A DNA stretch of 44,773 nucleotides, taken from Myxococcota bacterium (GTDB taxonomy: Bacteria > Myxococcota_A > UBA796 > JAJRTE01). The notes under the pieces were generated by a model, which saw nothing but the letters and a program-made list of their open reading frames with translations, did no database searches and was not told the DNA's origin. The stretch is from positions 1-44,773 of the forward strand of contig JAJRTE010000043.1 in NCBI GenBank assembly GCA_024278455.1, given 5' to 3'. Shown one piece after another: positions 25,927 to 35,600 of this stretch; position 1 is the first letter of the stretch, and each line of letters opens with the position of its first letter. The position numbers and the translations under genes are program-made.

Positions 25927-26352
25927 GTGTTCACAAGCATTCTAGTATGGGGAATTGTGGTTGGCGTGGCTCATTTCATCGTGGTGGGCGTCTTGTACAT
26001 GAACCCCCTGGTTGCCCGCATATACAAAGAGGCGTGGGGCCACGCCGCACTCAGGGTATGGGAGAATCAACGGGAGTACTTGATCAAGATGTTTGCAGGG
26101 ACACAAGTTGAGATCTTCGTCTTGACTGGAGCCTACTTGTACCTACGTCGCTTCTTTCCCGATCCCGGAGGTCTCGGTTCGGCGGTGGTCATTGCCTGCA
26201 TTTTGTCCGCAACACGGGTCTATCCACGATTCTGGAACATGTTGATCCAGACCACCTATCCATTCCGACTATTGATCGTAGAACTCGTGAACGGAACCAT
26301 TGGGACGTTTGTCGTCGTTCTGGCCCTGTGGTTGCTACCAGTTGCTCCTTGA
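25927..26352 (+). CDS. Small four-helix membrane protein of unknown function
   Basis: This protein of 141 residues starts at GTG 25927, with a strong AGGAGG five bases upstream. Four membrane helices are visible: about 5-26 (ILVWGIVVGVAHFIVVGVLY), 57-77, 87-103 and 117-137. The loop between the first two has charged and aromatic residues (IYKEAWGHAALRVWENQREY). It resembles small integral membrane proteins such as the DUF1761 group in size and shape, but I cannot assign it. It is the last gene of the AT-rich island, and its last 97 bases overlap the 3' end of the LOG gene on the other strand. Confidence 0.7.
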   Translation: MFTSILVWGIVVGVAHFIVVGVLYMNPLVARIYKEAWGHAALRVWENQREYLIKMFAGTQVEIFVLTGAYLYLRRFFPDPGGLGSAVVIACILSATRVYPRFWNMLIQTTYPFRLLIVELVNGTIGTFVVVLALWLLPVAP

Positions 26353-26936
26353 CCGCGGCGGCCGCCCCGGCGTCCGATCAGTGCCAGTATGTCGTCTATC
26401 AGCGGGTCGGGGTGTTCCCGCACGATCAGCTTCTCGAGGTTCCGGGACTTGACGAACCCTTCGCCCACGCTGTGCTCGAGGAAGCGCAGGAGATGGTTGT
26501 AGAAGCCGGAGACGTTGAGAAGCGCGATGGGGCGGACATGCAACCCCAACTGGGCCCAGGTGAGCGCTTCGAAAAACTCCTCGAGGGTGCCGAGTCCGCC
26601 GGGAAGCGCGACGAGCGCGTCGGAGAGATCGGCCATGAGGGATTTCCTGGCGTGCATCCCGTCGACTTGGTGCAAGAATGTCAAGCCGGTCTCGAGGATC
26701 TGTCCCGGGAAGAGCCCCTCCGGCACAACGCCCTCCACGTGCCCCCCCGCGGCCATGCACGCTTCGGCGATGGCTCCCATCATGCCGGTGGAGCCGCCGC
26801 CGTAGACCAACCCGATACCCCGGGCCGCCAGGCGCTCGCCGAACCCTCGAGCCGCCTCGAGGTATTCGCGACGCCCCCCTTTCTGCGCGCCGCAGTAGAC
26901 ACAGATGTTCGTGCCGGGTCGGTGCCTCGAATGCAT
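26256..26936 (-). CDS. LOG family protein (TIGR00730-type Rossmann fold)
   Basis: This 226-residue protein starts at ATG 26936 with GGAG seven bases upstream. It carries both LOG signatures: GGGSTGMMGAIAEA (about residues 46-59) and PGGLGTLEEFFEAL (about 111-124), with ICVYCGA at the start. LOG proteins are cytosolic; characterised members cut the ribose phosphate from nucleoside 5'-monophosphates and release cytokinin-type bases, and many bacterial ones have unknown substrates. The family usually ends near IDDILALIGR; here about 35 extra residues follow (tail ending SSTINSRNG) that look unlike the family and are read from the complement of the island's last gene. The original stop may therefore have been lost when the island joined here. 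Confidence 0.88.
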   Translation of the reverse strand: MHSRHRPGTNICVYCGAQKGGRREYLEAARGFGERLAARGIGLVYGGGSTGMMGAIAEACMAAGGHVEGVVPEGLFPGQILETGLTFLHQVDGMHARKSLMADLSDALVALPGGLGTLEEFFEALTWAQLGLHVRPIALLNVSGFYNHLLRFLEHSVGEGFVKSRNLEKLIVREHPDPLIDDILALIGRRGGRRGQGATGSNHRARTTTNVPMVPFTSSTINSRNG

Positions 26937-27025
26937 GCCTGCGCTCCTGTTTGGAACCTCCGAATCGTCCTCGGCCGGACGGCGGTCCGCCCCCGGTCGT
27001 CCTCCTGCGCCGGTGGGGGCACGGG

Positions 27026-27703
27026 CTATCCCGGGCGCGGTGTCCCCTGGTCCTTGGAGGGCGGAGCGAGGCGCCGATTCGCTCGAATCTCGGGAACCAC
27101 GATGCCGGCCGACATGATCAACTTGACCCCCTCCTCGACCGTCATGTCCAGCACCTGCACGTCGCTCCGGGGCACCATGACGAAGTAGCCCGAGGTGGGA
27201 TTCGGAGAAGTCGGCAAGAAGATCGAAATCAGTTCCCTCGCGACCGGGCGGTCGGACGAACTCAGCAGAGTCGCTTCGTCCCGGGTCAGGAACCCGACCG
27301 TGAACATCTCCCTTCGTGGATATTCCACCAGCACGACCTTCTTGAACGAGGAGGCACTGCTGCTCAGCGTGATGGCACTCACGATCTGCTTGGAGGAGGT
27401 GTAGATGTTCTTGACCAGCGGCACCTTGGCGAAGAGACCCTCGAAGTAGCGCAGGACGGACTTGCCGACGATGTTCTTGGTCAGCAGACCGATCCCGATG
27501 ATGGCCACGATGGTGACAACGAAACCCAGTCCCCAGATTTGGCGCCCGATCAGAGGGTAGATCAGCCCGCCGAGGATGCCGTCGATCATCTTGAACAGGA
27601 AGACCAGGATCCAGACCGTGACGATGATCGGCAACAGCACGATGAGCCCGGCGGCGAAGGCGTTGCGTATCTCCACCAGGACGCTCTTTCTTTCCAGTGA
27701 CAT
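27026..27703 (-). CDS. DUF502 membrane protein
   Basis: The protein has 225 residues when started at ATG 27703 (MSLERKSVLVEIRNAFAAG), with GAGG seven bases upstream; the open frame extends much further upstream but there it only mirrors the neighbouring gene. Two membrane helices are seen (about 16-40 and 57-80), followed by the family block LVKNIYTSSKQIVSAITLSS and VVLVEYPRREMFTVGFLTRD, then TSPNPTSGYFVMVPRSDV. This is the usual DUF502 length and order. Function is unknown; plant relatives (LIKE COV) act in membrane trafficking, which does not carry over directly. The 3' end is 89 bases from the LOG gene. Confidence 0.9.
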   Translation of the reverse strand: MSLERKSVLVEIRNAFAAGLIVLLPIIVTVWILVFLFKMIDGILGGLIYPLIGRQIWGLGFVVTIVAIIGIGLLTKNIVGKSVLRYFEGLFAKVPLVKNIYTSSKQIVSAITLSSSASSFKKVVLVEYPRREMFTVGFLTRDEATLLSSSDRPVARELISIFLPTSPNPTSGYFVMVPRSDVQVLDMTVEEGVKLIMSAGIVVPEIRANRRLAPPSKDQGTPRPG

Positions 27704-27771
27704 GAACAGACCTCGATTATGACGATACGTGTCGATGAGCGCGACGATGATGACAACAGGCGACCACGGAG

Positions 27772-28797
27772 CTACCAGATCGCCTCGAGTTCCTGCTCGA
27801 GGAACGTCTGGGCGGAAGGTCCTGTCAGCACGGTGTAGGCCACCTCGCCGATGGCCTCGAGAACGGGACCCGGCGGAGCCACGGGCAGGTCGAACGCCTC
27901 GAGCAGTTCTTGAACTGTCCTGTCCGCCCACAGGCCGTAGACAGCCCGCACGAGTCTTTCGACACGTTCCCGGTGCTGCTCCACGCCCATCAGGTGGGCG
28001 GCGACATGCGCGGCCAACTGCACCTGGTCGTCCAGTTGCTCAGCGCTCGGCGGGGGAAAGAGCGACGACACCGGGGCATCCAGGAGCACCTCGAGCACGT
28101 GGAGGCGCGCGTCACGCGCCAGCCGGGCCTGTTCTTCCCCTTCGAACAGCACTTCGCCCAGGATCTGGACGGAACGGTTCATGAACCCGGCAAGGAACGG
28201 CTGCAGTTGTTCCTCGAGCTGACGGTACAACGTTCCGCCGACGCCTTCGACGAGGGACTTCCCGGCCTTGGCGGCTCGCTCAGCTCGGTGCGCGATACCT
28301 CTCCCGATGGTTCCGAGCACGCGCCCGCCCGGCACCTTGCGGCCCACGGCGCCCGGCCGGAATTGCTGGAGAAACTGCTGGATACTGCGTTGCACGAGGT
28401 TTCTCAGCGCCTGGCGGATGTAGGGCTGATCCATCATCTGCTCGATGAGCTTCCGGTTCGGGCGTCCTCCTTTGCCCCCCATCTTCTTCAGGTGCGCCAC
28501 GGCGTCCGGCCCGAGCAGATCCCGGACTTTCACGTCGGAAGCGTGGATACCTTCCGCCTCGGACAGGATGGCTTCTTTCGGGAGGTGGGCCCACACCGCG
28601 CGCGCCGCCTGTTCGGTCAGCAGCAGCGGCAGGACGCTGTCCAGCCCCTCTTGGGTGACGAGTGCGCGGACAGGGCCTTTGAGCAGGTCGCGCCAGATCA
28701 GTGCCCCGAGTTCCTGCTTTTGCTCTGCGGTGGGATGTTGCCACCGCTCCATCAGCGATGCCGCCAAGAGGGCGGCGGTACGACGACGTCTGGTGAT
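27772..28797 (-). CDS. Uncharacterised helical protein, probable AUC start codon
   Basis: The protein is predicted to have about 342 residues if translation starts at ATC 28797. The open frame reaches TTG 28839, but that codon touches the -10 element of a strong promoter and so should not be transcribed. AAGGAGA (28804-28810) sits six bases before the ATC, and no ATG, GTG or in-frame TTG lies at a fitting distance. The next ATG is at 28752, without a ribosome site. The product is rich in helices, has no signal peptide or membrane segment, and contains a basic middle part (GGKGGRPNRKLIEQMMDQPY, GRGIAHRAERAAKAGK) and an acidic C terminus. I do not recognise the family. It is followed by the DUF502 gene, 69 bases downstream on the same strand, and may be read with it. 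Confidence 0.7.
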   Translation of the reverse strand: MTRRRRTAALLAASLMERWQHPTAEQKQELGALIWRDLLKGPVRALVTQEGLDSVLPLLLTEQAARAVWAHLPKEAILSEAEGIHASDVKVRDLLGPDAVAHLKKMGGKGGRPNRKLIEQMMDQPYIRQALRNLVQRSIQQFLQQFRPGAVGRKVPGGRVLGTIGRGIAHRAERAAKAGKSLVEGVGGTLYRQLEEQLQPFLAGFMNRSVQILGEVLFEGEEQARLARDARLHVLEVLLDAPVSSLFPPPSAEQLDDQVQLAAHVAAHLMGVEQHRERVERLVRAVYGLWADRTVQELLEAFDLPVAPPGPVLEAIGEVAYTVLTGPSAQTFLEQELEAIW

Positions 28798-28839
28798 GAC
28801 AGGTCTCCTTCTCGAGTCGGGGTTGCATTCCAGGATCAA

Positions 28840-28868
28840 AATATAGATTCCGGGGGGGCGCGAGTCAA
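28840..28868 (-). promoter_or_regulatory. Strong sigma-70-type promoter at the end of the MFS gene
   Basis: On the minus strand, TTGACT (28863-28868) and TATATT (28840-28845) are 17 bases apart, each one base away from consensus. Transcription would start near 28833, giving a 36-base leader that contains AAGGAGA and the proposed AUC start. The -35 element overlaps the stop codon of the MFS gene. Confidence 0.65.
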
Positions 28869-30208
28869 GGTCGCCGCTTCCGATAGGTCGGCAGGCTGGC
28901 GAGCAGGGCCGCTGCCACCCCGGCTGTCAGCCATCCGATCCCCACGGTCGGTCCGGCGACCTGCAGCACGATGGTGGCCACCGCAACGCCCGTGACCTGG
29001 CCTGCACGACGCAGGAGCCCCGCCAGCCCGGTGATGGTGCCGACCTCGGCCCCCGGTCCACTGATGATTTCGGCGTTGGTGCCCACGGAGAAACTCCCCA
29101 GGCCCACACCGGTCAAGGCCAGGGCGGCCATTCCCAGGCGCCCGTAGGCGAGGAGACCAGCCCCTGTCAGCACCAGGCCTACCTTGACAGGCAGCTCCGA
29201 ACCATGACTGTCTCCGTAGCGCCCGCCTGCGAGCGCACCGGCCACCAGGCCGAGAGGGAAGGGGAGCACCTCGAGGCCCAGCCGCAGCCCTTCCAGGCCG
29301 GCGGTGTGGGCCAGGTACAGGGGCAGCACGAAGCCGAGCCCGGCCAGAACACCGCTGCCCGCGCACAGGGTGGCGAGCGCCCACGCGGTGCGCCTCGGAA
29401 TGTTGCTGGTTTTCAGCAGTGTCGAGCGCCCTGAACGGTTGAGAACGAAGGTCCCGTATCCGGCGGCACCCGCAACGGCGAATGCGACCAGGGTCTTCGC
29501 GGACAGGGGACCCCAGGCGCCGACTCCCCACAGCCCGCCCAGGGCCGCGGTCGCGGCGGCGACAAGCAGCGTTGCCGTGGTCCAGGGCAACGTCCGCCAC
29601 CATCCAGACGGCGCAGGGAGGCCGTGGGGTAGCCTGTGGGAAACCAGGTAGATTCCCACGGCGACACCACCACCCTCGAGCCAGAAGATACTCCGCCATC
29701 CGACATATTCGGCCAGCGCTCCGCCTGCCACCGGGGCGAGGATGCCTCCCACCGCCATCAGGGCCGTCATGCGTCCGAGGGCGCGTCCGCGCTGGTCGTC
29801 GCCGAACTGCTCGGCGATGATCGCCAACCCGTTGGCCACGATGGCCGATGCCCCGGCGCCCTGAACGATCCGGGCGGCCACGAGCGGTCCGGCTGCCGGG
29901 CTGAGCGCGGCCATGGCCGACCCTACGGCAACCGTCGACAAACCGGCAAGATAGACACGCCGGCGTCCGAACCGGTCGGCGGTCACGCCGGCCAACGGGC
30001 TCAGGGACGCCGTGGCCAGCAGGCAGGCGAGCGGGATCCAGCCGACTACCCCGATCGAGAGGGACAGGTCCTGCTGGAGCGACGGCAGGGCGATGTTGAC
30101 CAGCGTGCCTTCGACGTTGGTGAACAAGAAACCCGGGACCAGGGCCGCGAAGCATTGCCAACCCACTCGCTGCGCTGGATTACTGTCGTGCGTCTCTGCC
30201 GTCGTCAT
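28865..30208 (-). CDS. MFS drug:proton antiporter, DHA2-like
   Basis: This 447-residue inner-membrane protein has about fourteen hydrophobic helices. The start resembles the multidrug group (LVPGFLFTNVEGTLVNIALP, a form of the usual F....D.T.VN.ALP segment), and motif A of the superfamily is present between helices 2 and 3 (GVTADRFGRRRVYLAG). Motif-C-like Gly-rich sequence follows in helix 5 (LMAVGGILAPVAGGAL). It should export small hydrophobic compounds in exchange for protons; the substrate is unknown. The ATG at 30208 has only a weak ribosome site. It is divergent from the radical SAM gene with 125 bases between them. Confidence 0.88.
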   Translation of the reverse strand: MTTAETHDSNPAQRVGWQCFAALVPGFLFTNVEGTLVNIALPSLQQDLSLSIGVVGWIPLACLLATASLSPLAGVTADRFGRRRVYLAGLSTVAVGSAMAALSPAAGPLVAARIVQGAGASAIVANGLAIIAEQFGDDQRGRALGRMTALMAVGGILAPVAGGALAEYVGWRSIFWLEGGGVAVGIYLVSHRLPHGLPAPSGWWRTLPWTTATLLVAAATAALGGLWGVGAWGPLSAKTLVAFAVAGAAGYGTFVLNRSGRSTLLKTSNIPRRTAWALATLCAGSGVLAGLGFVLPLYLAHTAGLEGLRLGLEVLPFPLGLVAGALAGGRYGDSHGSELPVKVGLVLTGAGLLAYGRLGMAALALTGVGLGSFSVGTNAEIISGPGAEVGTITGLAGLLRRAGQVTGVAVATIVLQVAGPTVGIGWLTAGVAAALLASLPTYRKRRP

Positions 30209-30300
30209 GTGTCGTCCATGAAATACCTGCCCGACCGGCCGGTGGCTGCCACCCGTCGGCCCGGCCGCTCGAGATACTCCACCCTGCCACCAAATCCGTT

Positions 30301-30327
30301 TTGCAGCAACCGGTTGCCGTCTATAAT
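30301..30327 (+). promoter_or_regulatory. Promoter placing the radical SAM start at the transcript 5' end
   Basis: A perfect TATAAT lies at 30322-30327, with TTGCAG at 30301-30306 (15-base spacing, shorter than ideal). Six bases separate the -10 element from ATG 30334, so the mRNA should begin at or next to the start codon and be leaderless. Confidence 0.55.
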
Positions 30328-30333
30328 CGAGAC

Positions 30334-31731
30334 ATGCGCACTCTCCTGCTGCGTCCGCCGCCGATCAGACCCCTGGGAGGCGGGTTTCGTGTCCCGCCGC
30401 TTGGGCTATTGTCCCTCGCCTCGTCCATGCTCGATCAGGGGCTGCCCGTGGCGTTGATCGACGCCGCGGCTGAAGGGCTGTCCTGGGCAGACATGGTGCA
30501 TCATGTTCGCCTCATGCGTCCCGACCTCCTTGGCATCAGCGTCATGACCCCGGTGTGCGAGGTCGCCTACCGGGCGGCTCGAGCACTCCGGCCGTTCGTC
30601 CGCCACATCGTTCTCGGCGGACCACACCCCACCGCGATGGGCCGCGAGGTGTTTCGGGAGTGTCCGGAAGCAGACTTCGTGGCGACCGGGGAGGGGGAGC
30701 ACGGCCTGGTGCACCTGGTCCGCGCGCTGGAAGGGAGGGGCGGTGCCGAGACGGTCCGGATTCCCGGCATCATCGACCGGCAGGACGACGGGGGCGCGGC
30801 CCCCCCCCCGGACCTCGACGCGCTTCCCCTGCCGGCCGTGCACCTGCTGCCGGTCGGCGCCTACCGCCACCCCCTGGCCACACGCCTGCCCATGTTCACC
30901 ATGGTCACGTCTCGAGGCTGTCCCTGCCGGTGCACATTCTGCGCGCAGAGTGTGAGCCGGACCGGCTGGCGGGGACACAGCGCGGAGCGCGTCGTGCAAG
31001 AGATGGGCCGCCTCGAGGCGTTCGGGGTGCGATACGTGGCTCTCTACGACGACAACTTCACCGCTGACCGGGACAGGGTCGTATCGATTTGCCGCGGCTT
31101 GATGGAGAACGGATCGCGGCTGGCATGGAAGTGCGAGGCTCGAGTGGACATGGTGGACGACGAACTACTCGGCCTGCTTGCCCGGGCGGGGTGCAAGACG
31201 GTCGGATTCGGTATCGAAACGGCCAACCAGGCCGGCCTGGACAGGCTCCGCAAGGGCACCACCGTGGACCAGGCAAGAAATGCCCTGCGCCAGGCGCGCC
31301 GGCACGGCCTGGAAACCCTGGCCTACGTGATGGTGGGCATACCCGGCGAGTCCCTCGACGATGTCCGGTACACCATGGATTTCTGCCTCGCCGAGAAGGT
31401 CTCGGTGATCCAGGTCGCCACGTTATCGGCACTGCCCGGCACCGCCTTGTGGGAGGAGGCCCGAGAGGAGGGCTGGGCGTTCGCCGGCCATGTGCGCGGC
31501 CTGTTGGATGACGAAGTCTCGAGGACCACGGTGGTGTCCCCGGGGTGGCCGCCAGCGCGGCTCGAGGCGGCCGTTGCCGAGGCGCAGCGCCGGAGCTACC
31601 TGCGGGCTCGGTTCGCCTGGGCGGCCCTGTCCCGCTGCCGGTCCGTGCCCCAGGTGGCCGCTCTCGTCCGCGACACCGCACGAGGCATCCGGGCGCTCGC
31701 GGACCGGCGAGTCGTCAGCCGACCTCGATGA
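30334..31731 (+). CDS. B12-binding-domain radical SAM protein
   Basis: This protein of 465 residues starts at ATG 30334. The first 150 residues form a cobalamin-binding-like Rossmann domain (LLRPPPIRPLGGGFRVPPLG, LLGISVMTPVCEVAYRAAR, HIVLGGPHPTAMG) but lack the DxHxxG cobalt-ligand motif, as in many members of the group. The radical SAM core (about 195-400) has the CxxxCxxC cluster motif in SRGCPCRCTFCAQSV, followed by VALYDDNFTADRDRV, VGFGIETANQAGLDRLRKGT and YVMVGIPGESLDDV. Such enzymes use a [4Fe-4S] cluster and S-adenosylmethionine for methyl transfer or other radical steps, often on hopanoids, lipids, carotenoids or natural products. The substrate cannot be told from the sequence. No partner genes of a pathway adjoin it. 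Its last 17 bases overlap the 3' end of the convergent HEAT gene. Confidence 0.88.
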   Translation: MRTLLLRPPPIRPLGGGFRVPPLGLLSLASSMLDQGLPVALIDAAAEGLSWADMVHHVRLMRPDLLGISVMTPVCEVAYRAARALRPFVRHIVLGGPHPTAMGREVFRECPEADFVATGEGEHGLVHLVRALEGRGGAETVRIPGIIDRQDDGGAAPPPDLDALPLPAVHLLPVGAYRHPLATRLPMFTMVTSRGCPCRCTFCAQSVSRTGWRGHSAERVVQEMGRLEAFGVRYVALYDDNFTADRDRVVSICRGLMENGSRLAWKCEARVDMVDDELLGLLARAGCKTVGFGIETANQAGLDRLRKGTTVDQARNALRQARRHGLETLAYVMVGIPGESLDDVRYTMDFCLAEKVSVIQVATLSALPGTALWEEAREEGWAFAGHVRGLLDDEVSRTTVVSPGWPPARLEAAVAEAQRRSYLRARFAWAALSRCRSVPQVAALVRDTARGIRALADRRVVSRPR

Positions 31732-32455
31732 TGCGTTTCCCCTTGACAGCGTAGCCTTCGGGCAGCCATTCCGCGACGCGCGGTCGCCACCGGCCGACAG
31801 GCCACTTGTGCCTCACGAGGGTCTCAAGGATACGCATGCGAACCCGGCCGCTCTCTTCTTCCTCACCCACCATGACCTCCACGAGTTCCTTCACGAAGCG
31901 GTCATCACCCTGCGTATCGATCAACTCGACGGCGGTGAAGCGGACGGATTCGTCGAAGTCCTCCAGGAACGATGCCGCCATGTCGCCGATGCGAGGGTCG
32001 GGCGGATACTTGAGGAGCAGGCTCAAGAGTTTGGCACGCTTCGGGCCCTTCATGTCTCCGGCATCCCGTTCCGACTCGAGCACGTCGAGCAAGATGGTGA
32101 TGACTTCGGAGTCGTCGCCCAACACGTCGGCGAGAATGCGTTCAGGCCAGTTGACATTGTCGGACTGTTTGAGGAATGTGCGGATAGATTCCACGACCGC
32201 CTTCCCGCGGCTGACCAGGAGTTCCTTGACATAGACCTTCTCGTCACGATCCATGTACCCCTTTTCCAGGGTCATGTCGTAGCGCTTGAGCAGGCCCAGG
32301 TAGGCTTCGTCAGTGTCCAACTCGATCAGGATTTCGGCGGAACGCAGCCGGTCTTCGTGTTGGGCGTTCTGGTTGGTCAGCCTGGCGATGTTCTTGGCCA
32401 GCGTCTTGTCGCCGGAACGCGACGTCCATCCCGCGAACAGGTCTTTGAGTCCCAA
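31715..32455 (-). CDS. HEAT-repeat protein, TTG start
   Basis: The protein has 246 residues from TTG 32455, which has GGAGGAG eight bases upstream; the open frame runs ten codons further but without a ribosome site. It begins (M)GLKDLFAGWTSRSGDKTLAK and then consists of about five helical HEAT-like repeats, for example PRIGDMAASFLEDFDESVRF followed by TAVELIDTQGDDRFVKELVE, ending in a basic segment. There is no signal peptide, so it should be cytosolic. HEAT repeats bind proteins or modify partner enzymes; the specific role is unknown. It is divergent from the FG-GAP/MopE gene. Confidence 0.8.
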   Translation of the reverse strand: MGLKDLFAGWTSRSGDKTLAKNIARLTNQNAQHEDRLRSAEILIELDTDEAYLGLLKRYDMTLEKGYMDRDEKVYVKELLVSRGKAVVESIRTFLKQSDNVNWPERILADVLGDDSEVITILLDVLESERDAGDMKGPKRAKLLSLLLKYPPDPRIGDMAASFLEDFDESVRFTAVELIDTQGDDRFVKELVEVMVGEEEESGRVRMRILETLVRHKWPVGRWRPRVAEWLPEGYAVKGKRIIEVG

Positions 32456-32565
32456 GGTGTTTCTCCTCCAACGACATATCGACACGGCAGGTGCTACAGA
32501 TGACCTATGTAGTCCATGTCGTGCGTTGTTGCAAGCGGAAGCTGTCCTTGCAACCCCTTTGGAAT

Positions 32566-32593
32566 TTGTTTTCTTCCCAAACCTCGATATACT
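32566..32593 (+). promoter_or_regulatory. Candidate promoter of the large repeat protein gene
   Basis: TATACT at 32588-32593 (five of six bases of consensus) has TTGTTT at 32566-32571, 16 bases apart. The start codon is 25 bases after the -10 element and has AGGGGAGA in front of it, so the leader would be short. Confidence 0.4.
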
Positions 32594-32617
32594 GTCTCTG
32601 GCTTTTCAGGGGAGACC

Positions 32618-35600
32618 ATGCATACCGTCGGAATCGGGACAAGGTATCTTCTGCTGGCGACCGCGTTGGGGGCGCTTGTCGTGCTGCCGCCGCGTGTTGC
32701 GCGTGGGGCGCTGCCGGGCGAGGTTGCAACGCTCGTCGGGTCGGCCGATGGCGAGGCTGCCGGGACGGTGCTGCTGGGAGACGTCGATGCTGACGGCGAC
32801 GGAGCACTCGATCTCCTGGTAGGAGCTGTCCAGTCGTGGACCGTCTACCTGGTGTTCGACGCGGGAGATCCCGTGGAAGATCGGCCACTCTCGGAACGCA
32901 GCGTCCAGTTCGCGGTGAGCGAGACGCAATCGAGGCTCGCATTCGCGGCCGCGGATATCGACGCTGACGGGATCGATGATGTCGTTCTTGGCCTTCCTGA
33001 CACCGTGGCCGGGGGGGTGGTGGCCATCTTCTGGGGGCGTTCCGACTGGCCGGGCGTGTTGAGCGCCACGCTGGACGCGGACATCCTTCTGACCCTGGAC
33101 CAGCAAGGTGCGCGCCTGGGGACCGCCCTCGCGGTCGTACCGCGGGCCGGGAGTTCCGGGATGGAGGACCTGGTTATCGGCGCTCCGGGACTCAACCAGG
33201 GGTCCGGAGGCGTCTTTCGTGTGCCGCTGTCCGCGCTCTCCTTGCTAGAAGAGCCCGAGACGCCCATCGTCGACGTGTCCGACTTGACCTGGGTCACCAC
33301 GGGGGGGACCAGCAATAGCGCTCGATTGGGGGAATGTGCGCGAAACGTGGGCGACCTGGATGGCGACGGCGTCGAAGATCTCGCCCTTGGCGCGCCAGGG
33401 GCCGGTGCAGGGGGCGAGGTCTACCTGGTCGCATCTTCCTTCGACCCGGGAGGCGCCACGGACCTGGAGGCCTACCCTTCGTTCGAGTGCTTTACCCCCG
33501 GGGCCGAGGCTGGGATGGTCCTGGCCGGCGTGGGCGACCTGGGTGACGACGGGTTCGGTGACCTGCTCATCGGCGCGCCCGGAAGCGGCGTCACCGGGGG
33601 CCAGGTGTATCTCATCGAGGGGAGTGCATCGCTACCCGCAGACGAACCGATGTTCCTGGCCCGGATGTCCCTGGGAACATCGAGCGTGGACGACATGCTG
33701 GGCAGCGCATTGGCCGCCATCCCGGATGTCGACGGTGATGGCCGGTCCGAGTTCCTGGTGGGCGCTCCGGGCAGCTCCGGGGGGCAGGGACAGGTCGGCC
33801 TCTTCTTGAGTTCCGGCAATCTCGCCGCCCACGACGCGCTCGATGACGCGGATATGCTGTTTGTCGGTGCCGGTGCCGGTGCCGCCTTCGGGACAGCGAT
33901 TGCAGGAGGCGCCGTAGGCTTCATCTCCGCGCCCGGCGAGCCCCTGGACAGTGGCGCGGGCCTTGTCCATGGCATCGATTTCTCCGCTCTTGCTTCCGAC
34001 GGCGATGGCGACGGCTACAGCGTGCTCGAGGGCGATTGTGACGACGCGGACCCAGCGAGCTATCCCGGCGCGGAAGAGATCTGTGACGGTCGTGACAACG
34101 ACTGCGACCGCGTTGTCGGCCTCGAGGAACTCGACGACGACGGAGACGGCGTGCCCGCCTGTGACGGCCCGAACGGCGAACAGGGGGACTGCGACGACGG
34201 AGACCCCACCGTCTATCCCGGCGCCGATGAAGTCTGTGACGGCCGTGACAACGATTGCGACACAGTGGTACCGCCCGACGAGATCGATGCCGATGGCGAT
34301 GGGTACTTCATCTGCGCGAACGCATCGGACCTCACCGATTGCGACGATACGGATTCCACCGTCCATCCCGGTGCCCCGGAATTGTGCGACGGTCGTGACA
34401 ACGATTGCGACGGAACCGTCCCTGCCGACGAGGTCGACAACGACGGCGACGGATTCTTCGCCTGCAATGGCCAGCCACCAACCGCCGATTGCGACGACAC
34501 GTCGCCCGACACCTATCCGGGGGCCGACGAACTCTGCGATGGACGCGACAACGATTGCGACGGCGCCCTCTCCGAGCCCGAGCGCGACGAGGACGGGGAT
34601 GGCTACCCCGGTTGCTCCATCGATGGCAATGCCGAAGACTGTGATGATACCGACCCAGCCCGCTCTCCAGACCTCGAGGAAGTCTGCGACGGCATCGACA
34701 ACGACTGCGACGAGGTCGTTCCCCAGGACGAGGCCGACGCCGACCAGGACGGGTACTTCGTGTGTACCAGCGAGTCCCAGCCGGAAGCTGACTGCGACGA
34801 CACGGCTCCGGCCGTCTATCCCGGCGCGGTAGAACTGTGCGACGGGGTCGACAACGACTGCGATGGCGTGGCCGATACCGACCAGGACGGTGACGGATAC
34901 TACGACTGCAATGACCCCGAGCACCCCGAACTGGGCGATTGCGACGACACCGACGCCACGGTTCACCCCGGCGCCGACGAACTATGCGACGGGATAGACA
35001 ACGACTGCGACGGCGTGGTGCCGGGGACCGAACGCGACACCGACGGCGATGGATTCCGCCTGTGCGATCCTGGCGGTTCCCCCGACTGCGACGATACCGA
35101 CCCGGCCGTCTATCCCGGCGCGGAAGAGCTGTGCGACGGGATAGACAACGACTGCGACGGACAGACCGCCACCGGAGAAGTCGATAGCGACGAGGATGGA
35201 CACTTCGCATGTCCGGAAGGCGGGTCCGATTGCGACGACAGCGACCCGAACGTGTACGAAGGGGCGACCGAGGCGTGCGATGGCAAGGACAACGATTGCG
35301 ACGGCGTCGTGCCGGACAACGAATCGGACGAAGACGCCGACGGGTACCGGGTTTGCCACGGAGATTGCGACGACGGTTCTCCCGTGACCTACCCGGGTGC
35401 CGAGGAGATCTGCGACGGCCTGGACAACGACTGTGACGGCGCGCCGGCCGCCACCGAAAACGACGACCGGGACAGCGATGGCTACACGGCCTGTGGCGGC
35501 GACTGCGACGACACCAACCCGAGGATCAATCCGGGGGCGACCGAAGTGTTCGATGGCCGGGACAACGACTGCAACGGGGCGGTCGACGACGTGCCCTGCG

